A DNA stretch of 37,572 nucleotides from a virus: IMG/VR virus record IMGVR_UViG_3300032296_000404, positions 1 to 37,572 of that record. One strand, given 5' to 3'. Below the pieces are notes generated by a model, which was not told the origin of the DNA, did no database searches, and saw nothing but the letters and a program-made list of their open reading frames with translations. The position numbers and the translations under genes were made by a program. Shown piece after piece: positions 28,054-34,988 of this stretch; the first letter of the stretch is position 1, and each line of letters opens with the position of its first letter.

Positions 28054-28553
28054 AACTGAGCAAGGCGGGCGAAGACCTCATGCACAAGTATGAGGGGTTC
28101 CGCAGCAAGCCTTATCTTTGCCCGGCCCACATTTGGACCATCGGGTATGGTCACGTTCTCTACCAAGAACAGATCAGGCTCCCGGTAGTCCGAAAAGAAG
28201 GCTACACCGGGATGATTCGCAATGAATACAACATCAAGCCCGAAGACAATCGCGTATGGACCAAGACCGAGATCGATGAGCTATTCCGCGATGATGTCGG
28301 CACTTTTGAACGTGGTGTTCTTCGACTTGTTCCCGGCGTGGTTGGCCGTCAAGGCAGCTTTGACGCTCTTGTCTCTTTTGCCTTCAATGCCGGTCTAGGC
28401 AACCTTCAACGCAGTCAGATTCGGATGCGTGCCAACCGAGGCGATTGGGAAGGTGCGGCAGATGCGTTCAGGCAATGGACAATGGGGGGTGGCAAAGTGC
28501 TGCCGGGTTTGGTAAAAAGGAGGGAAGCGGAAATCGCTTTGTTTCTCTCATAG
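28050..28553 (+). CDS. endolysin, GH24 lysozyme
   Basis: Protein of 167 aa from GTG 28050 (overlapping the holin stop). The catalytic triad spacing E-x8-C-x5-T is seen: Glu15, Cys24 and Thr30 in YLCPAHIWTIGYGH, the Cys variant common in lambdoid lysozymes in place of Asp. A second conserved part is FNAGLGNLQRSQIRMRANRGD near residue 115. There is no signal peptide or SAR helix, so release needs the holin. It cleaves the glycan of peptidoglycan. Confidence 0.92.
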   Translation: MKLSKAGEDLMHKYEGFRSKPYLCPAHIWTIGYGHVLYQEQIRLPVVRKEGYTGMIRNEYNIKPEDNRVWTKTEIDELFRDDVGTFERGVLRLVPGVVGRQGSFDALVSFAFNAGLGNLQRSQIRMRANRGDWEGAADAFRQWTMGGGKVLPGLVKRREAEIALFLS

Positions 28554-28567
28554 GACAAGACTAGAAT
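28539..28567 (+). promoter_or_regulatory. candidate sigma70-type promoter for the HNH-glycosyltransferase cassette
   Basis: TTGTTT at 28539-28544, a 17-base spacer and TAGAAT at 28562-28567. The -10 box matches 5 of 6 consensus bases and the -35 box 3 of 6. The predicted start near 28574 is the first base of the hairpin at 28574-28599. The promoter overlaps the end of the lysozyme gene. Confidence 0.5.
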
Positions 28568-28573
28568 GCGAAA

Positions 28574-28599
28574 GCCCAAGATGCGCTAACACCTTGGGC
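28574..28599 (+). terminator. hairpin after the lysis genes (terminator or mRNA 5' stem-loop)
   Basis: GCCCAAG and CTTGGGC form a perfect seven-pair stem with a 12-base loop. The sequence that follows, CTTCT, is too poor in T to be a strong terminator, so the hairpin may instead protect the 5' end of the cassette mRNA. It starts at the predicted transcription start of the cassette promoter. Confidence 0.5.
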
Positions 28600-28630
28600 C
28601 TTCTGACCAACAACGAAAGGATGGTTCGTT

Positions 28631-29128
28631 ATGGCTCCCAAAATTCTACCCATAGAACAACTGCAACGGTTGTTCAGATATGACCCCGACACGGGGCATC
28701 TTCATTGGATTGCGACCGGCAAAGGCCGCATCAAGAAAAAGTCCGCAGGCACAATCGTCAAGGCGGGATACATTGGCGTGATGATTGATGGCAAACGCCA
28801 TTACGTCCATCGTATCGCGTGGGCATTGCATCATGGCAAGCATCCCGACGATCAGCTTGATCACATCAACGGCATCAAGACTGACAACCGCATTTGCAAT
28901 TTGCGCGAGGCAACAAACGCGCAAAACGGCAAGAACATCAAACTTAAATCAAACAACAAGACAGGACACCCCGGCGTGCATTTCAAGGCAAACGCATGGG
29001 CAGTTTCAATCAAGGTCAATCATCGACAGATTTATCTAGGTCGCTACAAAGAAAAGCAACAAGCAATTGATGCGCGATCAAACGCAGAAAAACTTTATTA
29101 TGGTGAATGGACAAGGAACAAGATATGA
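28631..29128 (+). CDS. HNH endonuclease with AP2-like DNA-binding domain
   Basis: Protein of 165 aa. An HNH centre lies around residues 60-90: His60 in YVHRIAWALHHGKHP, Asp77-His78 and Asn80 in QLDHINGIKTDN and Asn90. An AP2-like DNA-binding part lies at about 113-160 (GHPGVHFKANAWAVSI, YLGRYKEKQQAIDAR). This is the common free-standing homing endonuclease design. It has a separate promoter and overlaps the glycosyltransferase by four bases. It likely spreads itself and its neighbour between phages. Confidence 0.87.
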   Translation: MAPKILPIEQLQRLFRYDPDTGHLHWIATGKGRIKKKSAGTIVKAGYIGVMIDGKRHYVHRIAWALHHGKHPDDQLDHINGIKTDNRICNLREATNAQNGKNIKLKSNNKTGHPGVHFKANAWAVSIKVNHRQIYLGRYKEKQQAIDARSNAEKLYYGEWTRNKI

Positions 29129-30177
29129 AAATTTGCGTGAATGCGATCTCAAAAAATGAAGAACAGTTTGTTAAGCGTTTTTGCGATTCAGCAAAAGATG
29201 CCGATCTGATCCTCATAGCCGACACCGGCAGCACAGACCGCACGGTTGAACTTGCCAAGGAATGCGGCGCAACGGTCTATGACATCTGCATCACCCCTTG
29301 GCGATTTGATGCGGCGCGTAATGCGGCGATTGCTCTCACGCCCAAAGACATCGACGTTATTGTCAGTCTTGATTTGGATGAGGTATTAGAACCCGGATGG
29401 CGCGAGGAAATTGAGCGCGTTTGGGAGATGGGCAAGACTACACGTTTGCGCTATCTTTTTGATTGGGGTCACGGCATTCGGTTTAAGTACGAAAAGATTT
29501 TTGCCCGACACGGCTACTCATTCTTTTGTCCGGTGCATGAATACCCAATCCCTGATGTGCGGATCAATGAGGTATACGCAGAAACCGATATGCTTTTAGT
29601 AAGCCATTACCCGGACCCAACCAAGTCCCGTGGGCAGTATCTTGATCTGCTGCGTATGTCGGTCAAAGAAAACCCCAATGAGCCTCGGAATGCTTTTTAC
29701 TTTGCTCGGGAACTGACCTTCTACCGTCTGTGGGATGAGGCGATTGACCGGCTCAATCACTACCTCAAGATGCCCGAGGCGACTTGGCAGAATGAGCGTT
29801 GCTACGCGATGCGCCTGCTGTCGGAAGCCTACCAAGCTAAGGGCGACTTCCACACGGCTCTAACTTGGGCGCGAAGGGCAACGGCAGAAGCTCCAAATAC
29901 ACGCGAACCTTGGATTCGCGTTGCCGAACTTGCCTATCTATTCAACAATTGGCCCGACTGCTATTCGGCCTGTCGCGCCGCCCTCGACATCAAAGACAAG
30001 GCTGCTGTATACACAATGGACCCGTCAGTGTGGACAGAAAAGCCGCACGACTACCTAAGCATTTCAGCTTGGCACATTGGTCTAAAGGCAGAGGCAATCG
30101 AGCATTGCAAAAAAGCCTTGGAATTTGCGCCAAACGATGAGCGCATCAAGAACAACCTCGCTATGATGCAAGCGTAG
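29125..30177 (+). CDS. glycosyltransferase family 2 with TPR-like C-terminus
   Basis: Protein of 350 aa from ATG 29125, seven bases after AAGGA; an in-frame ATG at 29107 is less likely. The N-terminal GT-A fold shows MKICVNAISKNEEQ, the nucleotide-sugar region ADTGSTDRT and the metal-binding DxD at Asp83-Leu-Asp85 in SLDLDEVL. Residues 170-350 form helical repeats resembling TPRs (ALTWARRATAEAPN, AIEHCKKALEFAPND). Substrate unknown; modification of host surface sugar or of virion protein is possible. It sits with the HNH gene as an accessory unit. Confidence 0.85.
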   Translation: MKICVNAISKNEEQFVKRFCDSAKDADLILIADTGSTDRTVELAKECGATVYDICITPWRFDAARNAAIALTPKDIDVIVSLDLDEVLEPGWREEIERVWEMGKTTRLRYLFDWGHGIRFKYEKIFARHGYSFFCPVHEYPIPDVRINEVYAETDMLLVSHYPDPTKSRGQYLDLLRMSVKENPNEPRNAFYFARELTFYRLWDEAIDRLNHYLKMPEATWQNERCYAMRLLSEAYQAKGDFHTALTWARRATAEAPNTREPWIRVAELAYLFNNWPDCYSACRAALDIKDKAAVYTMDPSVWTEKPHDYLSISAWHIGLKAEAIEHCKKALEFAPNDERIKNNLAMMQA

Positions 30178-30215
30178 TTGCCTCTCTCCTGCTGAGTTAT
30201 AGGCAAAACTCGGCC

Positions 30216-30473
30216 TTAGCCCCCCTTAGTGGGGGCTTTCTTTTGCCACTCAGACAGGATCACTCGCTCAAGGTACTTGCGGCCTGCAATGCCTCGGTGT
30301 TCCTCCACACCGCGAAGATACTCCCGACGCTCTGCAAGGGGTTTGGACAGGACGTAGCGGGCTTCGCACTCGGCACGAAATTGCTCAGACGCACGATAGT
30401 CTCGGTCTGTCCCGGCTTCTGACGGGTCAAGACCTTGTGCTTGTTCTTGCACATTCGCGACCTTCGTGTCCAC
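30216..30473 (-). CDS. small acidic helical protein, last of the early operon
   Basis: Protein of 85 aa with EQFRAECEARYVLSKPLAERREYLRGVEEHRG and RKYLERVILSEWQKK, a pattern of two helices I recall from short phage early proteins that often end such operons. It starts inside the preceding zinc-ribbon gene in another frame. The 3' end overlaps the terminator hairpin. Function unknown. Confidence 0.7.
   Translation of the reverse strand: MDTKVANVQEQAQGLDPSEAGTDRDYRASEQFRAECEARYVLSKPLAERREYLRGVEEHRGIAGRKYLERVILSEWQKKAPTKGG
30218..30246 (+). terminator. terminator between converging gene blocks
   Basis: The stem AGCCCCC / GGGGGCT is followed by TTTCTTTT on the plus strand, a good rho-independent terminator for the glycosyltransferase cassette. 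The same bases encode the last codons (AP-T-KGG) of the minus-strand gene that ends at 30216, so stop, terminator and coding sequence overlap. On the minus strand the T run is weak. Confidence 0.85.
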
Positions 30474-30532
30474 TGCTCTGTCTTCCTTGTCTCAAGGGTG
30501 CGAAGAAACAAACCACACTCAGGGCACTTCAT
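30260..30532 (-). CDS. zinc-ribbon protein, C-terminal part doubtful
   Basis: MKCPECG at the start and RRSRMCKNKH about 25 residues on give a C-x2-C / C-x3-H type zinc ribbon like those of phage transcription regulators. The first about 45 residues look like a real protein. The remaining half overlaps the 85-aa gene in another frame, lacks recognisable structure and is likely fixed by that gene. Start ATG 30532; an in-frame TTG lies at 30553. A real protein that is longer than its ordered domain is my reading. Confidence 0.5.
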   Translation of the reverse strand: MKCPECGLFLRTLETRKTEQWTRRSRMCKNKHKVLTRQKPGQTETIVRLSNFVPSAKPATSCPNPLQSVGSIFAVWRNTEALQAASTLSE

Positions 30533-30710
30533 CTTTGGACAACTCAAGGTCAATCATCAGGTTGCGGATGGTTGCATGAAGCATACCGATTTCGCGGTTA
30601 AGCCTTGAGATGTCATCGTCAGGACAAATGGCTTTTGCTTCGTCGTAGATTTTGTTAAGCAAAGCATCGGCGACTTTGTGCGTTTCGTCTATTCGTTTCT
30701 TGTAGTTCAT
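30519..30710 (-). CDS. small helical hypothetical protein
   Basis: Protein of 63 aa from ATG 30710, coupled to the upstream nuclease gene by a TGATG overlap. It consists of one or two amphipathic helices (RIDETHKVADALLNKIYDEAK, then LNREIGMLHATIRNLMIDLEL), suggesting dimerisation by coiled coil. A longer in-frame version beginning at 30794 overlaps the nuclease and is not favoured. No family recognised. Confidence 0.7.
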   Translation of the reverse strand: MNYKKRIDETHKVADALLNKIYDEAKAICPDDDISRLNREIGMLHATIRNLMIDLELSKDEVP

Positions 30711-31138
30711 CACAGCCCCACAAATCGCGTCATGTTTAGCTTGATAGCGGGTTCCATGTCTTGAGAGTCTGCCCGGTCTTGTCTGCCCCACCACACGATC
30801 CCGTCATGGGAAAAGTCTGTGGTTCTTGTATAGCCGATGCAATCAGGAAAGCCGACCACAAGGTAGAAGGGCAACCTAGCGATTCGGCACATCTGCTCTG
30901 CTGCTGACCACTTGGCTAGACTGATCTTGAAACCCCCATAGCGGTCATGTGTCTCAATGTCGTACTTGGTGGTCTTGATTTCGGCAAACGCAAAGGCTTT
31001 TTCTCCTCGCGTCATTGCGTAGTCGAGGTGATAGCGAATCGGCAGCTTCATCATTTGGCATTGCGCCCTTTCAGCAAACCGATCCGCTATCTGTTGCTCT
31101 ACGCTCAGATGCTTCTGAGTTTCGTAGAGTGGCCTCAT
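30710..31138 (-). CDS. PD-(D/E)XK nuclease-like protein
   Basis: Protein of 142 aa. Asp39 (RYHLDYA) and the Glu53-x-Lys55 pair (FAEIKTT) fit the nuclease core, followed by SLAKWSAAEQMC and LPFYLVVGF, which fit the later helix and strand. Single-domain nucleases of this type occur in phage early operons with exonuclease and annealing genes. It could be a resolvase or restriction-like enzyme. It overlaps the next upstream membrane protein by four bases (ATGA). Confidence 0.72.
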   Translation of the reverse strand: MRPLYETQKHLSVEQQIADRFAERAQCQMMKLPIRYHLDYAMTRGEKAFAFAEIKTTKYDIETHDRYGGFKISLAKWSAAEQMCRIARLPFYLVVGFPDCIGYTRTTDFSHDGIVWWGRQDRADSQDMEPAIKLNMTRFVGL

Positions 31139-31287
31139 CTAAATATCCAAAGGATCGCCAAGATGACGCCGATGCAAACAGCGGCCATGCGCCACTCGCT
31201 AGGCTTGTCTTGATCAATGATGGGATAACCGACCACGAACTCGCATTCGGCCATCGTACGGGGTGTCTTGTAGTGTGATGATTTCAT
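31135..31287 (-). CDS. small membrane protein with C-terminal TM helix
   Basis: Protein of 50 aa from ATG 31287. The C-terminus MAAVCIGVILAILWIFR is a membrane helix; the N-terminal 30 residues are polar. The overlap ATGA with the nuclease gene supports its being real. The ribosome site is weak. An in-frame start at 31344 would add 19 residues and overlap the neighbouring gene. Tail-anchored proteins of this size in early operons often target host inner-membrane functions, but nothing in the sequence shows which. Confidence 0.6.
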   Translation of the reverse strand: MKSSHYKTPRTMAECEFVVGYPIIDQDKPSEWRMAAVCIGVILAILWIFR

Positions 31288-31289
31288 GG

Positions 31290-31490
31290 TCAGAGACTGA
31301 ACGGGCAGTAAGAAGTAAACACGCGGGTGGTGGTGTACTTGCATTGGTAGTCCACGCAGTACGTCCCCACATACCGATAACCTTGCGCGGTGCTGATGCC
31401 CTCACAGGAAATCAGCGTGCCCGCACGGGCGAAGGCCACCACAGGCGAGAGGTTGGCGGCGGCGATAAGGAGAATGAAAAGAGTTTTCAT
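31290..31490 (-). CDS. small secreted Cys-rich protein
   Basis: Protein of 66 aa with a clear signal peptide (MKTLFILLIAAANLSPVVAFA, cleavage after about residue 21). The mature part of about 45 residues has four cysteines (29, 45, 50 and 62 approximately), likely two disulfides in the periplasm. A phage early gene that exports a disulfide-rich peptide is suggestive of superinfection exclusion or envelope control, but that is inference. It abuts the SSB gene, sharing a base with its stop region. Confidence 0.72.
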   Translation of the reverse strand: MKTLFILLIAAANLSPVVAFARAGTLISCEGISTAQGYRYVGTYCVDYQCKYTTTRVFTSYCPFSL

Positions 31491-31891
31491 CAGAAGGGCA
31501 CCTCGTCAAAAGTTTCGGGGTTGTTGTCGGGGTCATGGCGACGACCCGACGCGGAAGGCGGGGACTCTTTGAGTCTGTCTCCGGCAAAGGCAACGCTGTC
31601 CACGATGCCGGTCAAGCTGCTCTTTTGATTGCCGTCGTTGCCCTTGAAGGTCTTCACATGGACATCCTTCAGGTCCACAAACAGCGTCACGCCTTTTTTG
31701 AGGTAGGGCGCAAGCGACTCGGCGCGTTTGCCGAATAGCGTGGCGTCTACCCATTGAGAGGGCATCTTGCCGGTCTGATCTTTCATGCCGTAATTCCACG
31801 CGAGGGAAATGTTGGCAACAGGCTCACCGCCTGCGGTCCGTCGCAGTTCGACATCCTTACCGATGCGACCGACTCCAATTAGCTTCATCAT
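31490..31891 (-). CDS. ssb: single-stranded DNA-binding protein
   Basis: Protein of 133 aa. MMKLIGVGRIGKDVELRR, NISLAWNYG and TLFGKRAESLAPYLKKGV are the OB-fold strands of bacterial SSB. The C-terminus ends in acidic ...FDEVPF, the tip that recruits host replication and repair proteins (DDDIPF in E. coli). The linker is short. Start ATG 31891; ATG 31888 is the next codon. It lies beside the exonuclease and ERF genes, as in recombination modules. Confidence 0.9.
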   Translation of the reverse strand: MMKLIGVGRIGKDVELRRTAGGEPVANISLAWNYGMKDQTGKMPSQWVDATLFGKRAESLAPYLKKGVTLFVDLKDVHVKTFKGNDGNQKSSLTGIVDSVAFAGDRLKESPPSASGRRHDPDNNPETFDEVPF

Positions 31892-32490
31892 TGGGAAATC
31901 CTTTCGACCATCTTGGTCACTTCATCTAGAAACAAACGCACTTCCTTCTCAATGTCCGCGATCAGTGCGTCATCGCGGTCAACCCTGACAATCATCAGTT
32001 GAAGGTGGTCAGGGAATCTCGGGTCATAGCTCACGAAGTCGCAGAACTTCCGACCCGTGCAGGCCATCTGCCACTGCATTTGATACACGTACTTCGTATC
32101 AGGCTTGCGGGTAGACAAGTTCTTCAGGTGCTGCTTGGACTCGGGGCACTTGATCTCAATCAGCCCATCCTCCCCGACAAACCCGTCAGGCGATGCCCCG
32201 GACATGGGGATCGTCGGATGTTCAATCATCCCCACCTCGGTCACGAAGTTTCCTGTTGTGGACTCATACGCTGACCTGGCTGCGGGTTCCTGGTCGACGC
32301 CCCATTGCATCGCGGCGTTCATAAACGACGGCGCTTGAGCATTGGTGATGCGCTCTAGGGCAAGCTCCATCAGATAGTTTTCCCGCGAAGCCCCGTAGCC
32401 GGTCTTCGTCTTTGCCATCACATCAGCAATACGCGATGCGGTGGCCTTGCCTAGACGGGCGGCGAACCATTCAGGTGACTTCTGTTCCAT
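31888..32490 (-). CDS. YqaJ-type (lambda Exo-like) exonuclease
   Basis: Protein of 200 aa. The start SPEWFAARLGKATASRIADVM with the later ASPDGFVGEDGLIEIKCP gives the Exo core: acidic residues in GASPDG and the E-x-K of IEIKCP, a PD-(D/E)XK nuclease. It digests one strand of dsDNA ends to feed the ERF annealing protein. It overlaps both neighbours by a few bases. Confidence 0.92.
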   Translation of the reverse strand: MEQKSPEWFAARLGKATASRIADVMAKTKTGYGASRENYLMELALERITNAQAPSFMNAAMQWGVDQEPAARSAYESTTGNFVTEVGMIEHPTIPMSGASPDGFVGEDGLIEIKCPESKQHLKNLSTRKPDTKYVYQMQWQMACTGRKFCDFVSYDPRFPDHLQLMIVRVDRDDALIADIEKEVRLFLDEVTKMVERISQ

Positions 32491-32762
32491 CAGTCATCTC
32501 CATTTAGTTTGACGCACTCACCATCAACCCATTCGCAAACAGGTTCGTCAGCAACTGAAAGCACGAAGTTTTCTAGGTCGGGATCACCCCCGCAGCCGGT
32601 GACCACATAGCCAAAGTCGCCAATCTGAACAATCACGGGCGCATTGGTGTTGATGAACTCGTCAAGATCGCATCCGTTTATCGCGGCATTTGTCCGTGTC
32701 TGTTGAACATCAGACATTGTTTTCAACACGAAATTCATAGAAAGAGGTTGTAAAAGCATCAT
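32490..32762 (-). CDS. hypothetical protein between exonuclease and ERF
   Basis: Protein of 90 aa from ATG 32762, overlapping the ERF stop. The stretch FGYVVTGCGGDPDLENFVLSV is beta-rich. The C-terminus is acidic (GECVKLNGDD). No family recognised. Tight coupling on both sides suggests a role in the same recombination step. A longer in-frame start at 32813 overlaps the ERF gene and is not favoured. Confidence 0.68.
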   Translation of the reverse strand: MMLLQPLSMNFVLKTMSDVQQTRTNAAINGCDLDEFINTNAPVIVQIGDFGYVVTGCGGDPDLENFVLSVADEPVCEWVDGECVKLNGDD

Positions 32763-33316
32763 GCCCCCGCTTTCTCTGCTGCGTTCTTGAGGGAAGGCCC
32801 ATGCGCGGCCCACAAAGCACGCTTCTGTCCCGTGTTGGGCATGGCTGCAAACTGCTTATTCAGGGCTGATACGCCTTCCATTGCGGCATCCTGAAGCATG
32901 GGTAGCCACTGACGCTCAAAAGCGGCGTAATCGGGGTCAGGGCGCTTGGAGGCGGCATTCCCGTCGTCATCCTCCGGTGCGATGCCACAGGTCGCCATGA
33001 GTGACTGCCTTCTTGCATAGGTCAAAGCCGAGCCGTAGCCCTGCGGGTCTTGCTTGGCGGCGGGCACATGATATTTACCACCCGTCATCTGCTCCCCGGA
33101 CTCGTGCAGCAGGACGGTTTCCACGATCACGCCGTCCTGACACTCGTGGGTCTGCTGAATCAGGGCGATGCCGTTGTTGTTCAAGGCATCAATGACTGCC
33201 TCGACGCAGGCGGCAAGGTCGGCGTATCGGCTTTTAAAGTGGGGGTTTGAGGAAGTCTTGAGCGCAGGGGCGAATGCCTTTTGCGCCTTGACTAAGGCTT
33301 GTGCTATCTGTTTCAT
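32759..33316 (-). CDS. erf: ERF-family single-strand annealing protein
   Basis: Protein of 185 aa from ATG 33316 (start MKQIAQALVKAQKAF). The ERF core is visible: NPHFKSRYADLAACVEAV, GGKYHVPAAKQDPQGYGSALTYARRQSLMATCGIAPEDDD. It anneals complementary strands, working with the exonuclease and SSB. A longer in-frame start at 33427 would cover the small gene upstream in another frame and is not favoured. The start is preceded by AAAGACAAGAC, a leader seen again at 35543 and 35722. Confidence 0.9.
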   Translation of the reverse strand: MKQIAQALVKAQKAFAPALKTSSNPHFKSRYADLAACVEAVIDALNNNGIALIQQTHECQDGVIVETVLLHESGEQMTGGKYHVPAAKQDPQGYGSALTYARRQSLMATCGIAPEDDDGNAASKRPDPDYAAFERQWLPMLQDAAMEGVSALNKQFAAMPNTGQKRALWAAHGPSLKNAAEKAGA

Positions 33317-33330
33317 GTCTTGTCTTTCAC

Positions 33331-33468
33331 TTAGAAGGGTGCAGGTGGAGCCTTGGCAATCTTGTCGCGTTTCTGCTCGGCAAGCAGGCGCGACAGCACC
33401 TTGGGTGGTAAGGCTCCAAAAGGCCAACCAAGGGGATTCTTTTGTTTGTTGGGTGAGAGCGTCATCAT
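33331..33468 (-). CDS. small basic protein (45 aa)
   Basis: Starts ATGATG at 33468 and reads MMTLSPNKQKNPLGWPFG, then PPKVLSRLLAEQKRDKIAKAPPAPF before TAA, 14 bases upstream of ERF. The protein is basic and Pro-rich. The start context (acggga ctaa ATGATG) resembles that of the first early gene at 35996. It is not recognised. Size and position favour a real gene in the recombination operon. Confidence 0.6.
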   Translation of the reverse strand: MMTLSPNKQKNPLGWPFGALPPKVLSRLLAEQKRDKIAKAPPAPF

Positions 33469-33501
33469 TTAGTCCCGTAAAAGCTCTATTGTCGTCAGAT
33501 G

Positions 33502-33822
33502 TTAGCGTGTTTTAAGAGTGAAAACCCTAGTAAGCCAATCAATCGCTTGTCCGTTGCTGACCTGTCCACTCGTGACCCGTAGGATCGTCCAACCCCGGCA
33601 GATCGCTTCGGCGTACTTCTCGCAGTCAAGGGTGAAGCCCACGCCTGTCGTATGCCTCCCACCTGTCCACACGCCGCCTTCGATCTCGACGGCGATAAGT
33701 TCATCAGGCCAAGCGAAGTCGAGCCTCCACCGGCGCTTGGGATGGAACTTGTACTCCCGAACCGGGGGCATGACCCGCATGGCGCGAAGGTGCAGGGCGA
33801 ATAGTTCTTCAGGGTTGCTCAT
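33502..33822 (-). CDS. Vsr/DUF559-like endonuclease
   Basis: Protein of 106 aa with WRLDFAWPDELIAVEIEGG (Asp35, Glu46, Glu48), then GRHTTGVGFTLDCEKYAEAICRGWTILRVTSGQV. This is the core of the very-short-patch-repair-like PD-(D/E)XK family common in phages, usually called endonuclease or resolvase. It could process branched DNA from the recombination system. It overlaps the HNH gene by 14 bases. Confidence 0.82.
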   Translation of the reverse strand: MSNPEELFALHLRAMRVMPPVREYKFHPKRRWRLDFAWPDELIAVEIEGGVWTGGRHTTGVGFTLDCEKYAEAICRGWTILRVTSGQVSNGQAIDWLTRVFTLKTR

Positions 33823-34111
33823 TCGGCCAAAGTCCTTCTAGCTGCAAAAGCCTCTTGGTGCGCTCGTGGGCTTCGTTCCAAATCATCTGTTTGGTCTGTC
33901 GGCACAAACGGCCCTGATCAACCTCGTAGTGGCACTCATAGCAAAGGGCTGCGACATACTGGTCTGAAGCCTTGATCCCGCGACCCTTGCCGTGGATGCT
34001 TTGATTCGAGTGCGCGGCCACGATGGTGCCGTTGTCGATCCCGCATGACTGACACCGCAGCGTGCGGCAGAACTCAAGGATGCGCTTGTTCCGCACATAG
34101 GGATACTTATT
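33809..34111 (-). CDS. HNH-like DUF1364-type protein
   Basis: Protein of 100 aa if it starts at TTG 34111, preceded by GGGGGTGG; an ATG at 34156 would overlap NinB by 50 bases. CRTLRCQSCGIDNGTIVAAHSNQ, GRGIKASDQYVAALCYECHYEVDQG gives Cys-x2-Cys, a His and Cys-x2-Cys-His, a zinc-bound HNH-like finger of the type called DUF1364 near NinB/Rap genes in lambdoid phages. It probably nicks or resolves branched DNA. Confidence 0.78.
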   Translation of the reverse strand, partial: NKYPYVRNKRILEFCRTLRCQSCGIDNGTIVAAHSNQSIHGKGRGIKASDQYVAALCYECHYEVDQGRLCRQTKQMIWNEAHERTKRLLQLEGLWPNEQP

Positions 34112-34517
34112 CAAAGACCACCCCCAAGCTCTGCACGGCGTAGGACTCGACTTCATTCATGTAGGTGGTGAACTCCGACACGCTCATGTCTGTCGTGCTG
34201 CGACGCCGACTGACGACCTCGCCATCGGGCAAAGTCACGTCCTCACAAACGCCAAACTTTCTAGCAAAGAACTCGTGCCACACATCTGCTGAGTGTTGCT
34301 TGCCCTGCACCCAAGCGGTCGCGGCGATGGTCTTTAGGACAAGTCCCCAATAGCGTTTGTTTTGTTCGCTATTCCTCTTTGTCTCTGCGGTGGTGACGAT
34401 AAGCCGCAGGGGAGTCCCCGCGTCGGCCATTGCTTTCGCGTTCGACCCCACGAAGGCCACAAAGACGTTCCACACGTTCAGGTCGCGCAAGTGAAACTCT
34501 CGATACAAATGCGTCAT
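34107..34517 (-). CDS. ninB: NinB-like recombination mediator
   Basis: Protein of 136 aa from ATG 34517, preceded by GAGGA; another in-frame ATG at 34547 has a poorer site. KRNSEQNKRYWGLVLKTIAAT, WHEFFARKFGVCED and the end RRRSTTDMSVSEFTTYMNEVESYAVQSLGVVF fit the NinB (lambda Orf) family, which loads annealing protein onto SSB-coated DNA. The arrangement SSB, exonuclease, ERF, NinB and HNH resolvase-like in one operon supports it. Confidence 0.85.
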   Translation of the reverse strand: MTHLYREFHLRDLNVWNVFVAFVGSNAKAMADAGTPLRLIVTTAETKRNSEQNKRYWGLVLKTIAATAWVQGKQHSADVWHEFFARKFGVCEDVTLPDGEVVSRRRSTTDMSVSEFTTYMNEVESYAVQSLGVVFE

Positions 34518-34620
34518 AGCTGCCGTCCTCACATAGTCGCTCGACATGGTTGATAGAAGGGTATTGGTAGTACAGGCACTTTTCTCTGCGGTCGCACCAA
34601 CCGCCCATGCACGAAATCAC
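34369..34620 (-). CDS. small Cys-cluster protein overlapping NinB
   Basis: GTG 34620 overlaps the previous stop (GTGA), good evidence for translation. The start MISCMGGWCDRREKCLYY has Cys4, Cys9, Cys15 and later Cys30, a cluster I recall from phage small proteins. Residues beyond about 35 lie in the NinB region in another frame and may be shadow. The gene may encode 83 aa, most of it unstructured. Metal binding is likely. Function unknown. Confidence 0.55.
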   Translation of the reverse strand: MISCMGGWCDRREKCLYYQYPSINHVERLCEDGSYDAFVSRVSLARPERVERLCGLRGVERESNGRRGDSPAAYRHHRRDKEE

Positions 34621-34988
34621 GATGCCACCTTGTAACCAATCCGGCCATTGGCGCGGGCTTCGTATTCACCGTTCCCGGTGGTCACTTGCACCATCTGAGC
34701 GTGCTTCTTTTTGTCTCTGTACTTCTGCTGACGCTCTGCCGAACTCATCTTTCGGCGCTTGGCATCCTTGCCTTGTCCCAACTTGTAGACCTTGAGCAAG
34801 TCCCTGCCTCGGCTGTCTTTTTCCCACATATGGATGTGTGCAGCACCGGCCTTGTGAAGCTCCCGGCAGTAGTGCAGCACGGTAATGTAGTGAAGGCCCG
34901 TTGCCTCGGCTAGTTCGTAACAGGTGTGCGTGCCGTCAAGCAGCAGCTTGATTAGCTGCGCCTGAGACATGGCGTTGACTTTAATCAT
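34617..34988 (-). CDS. winged-helix-like DNA-binding protein
   Basis: Protein of 123 aa. Residues 8-50 (SQAQLIKLLLDGTHTCYELAEATGLHYITVLHYCRELHKAG) are a clear helix-turn-helix with a recognition helix and wing. The rest is basic (AKRRKMSSAERQQKYRDKKK). It starts ATG 34988, overlapping the previous stop. It may regulate the early operon or act at an origin. It resembles DNA-binding proteins of early regions in other beta/gammaproteobacterial phages. Confidence 0.75.
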   Translation of the reverse strand: MIKVNAMSQAQLIKLLLDGTHTCYELAEATGLHYITVLHYCRELHKAGAAHIHMWEKDSRGRDLLKVYKLGQGKDAKRRKMSSAERQQKYRDKKKHAQMVQVTTGNGEYEARANGRIGYKVAS

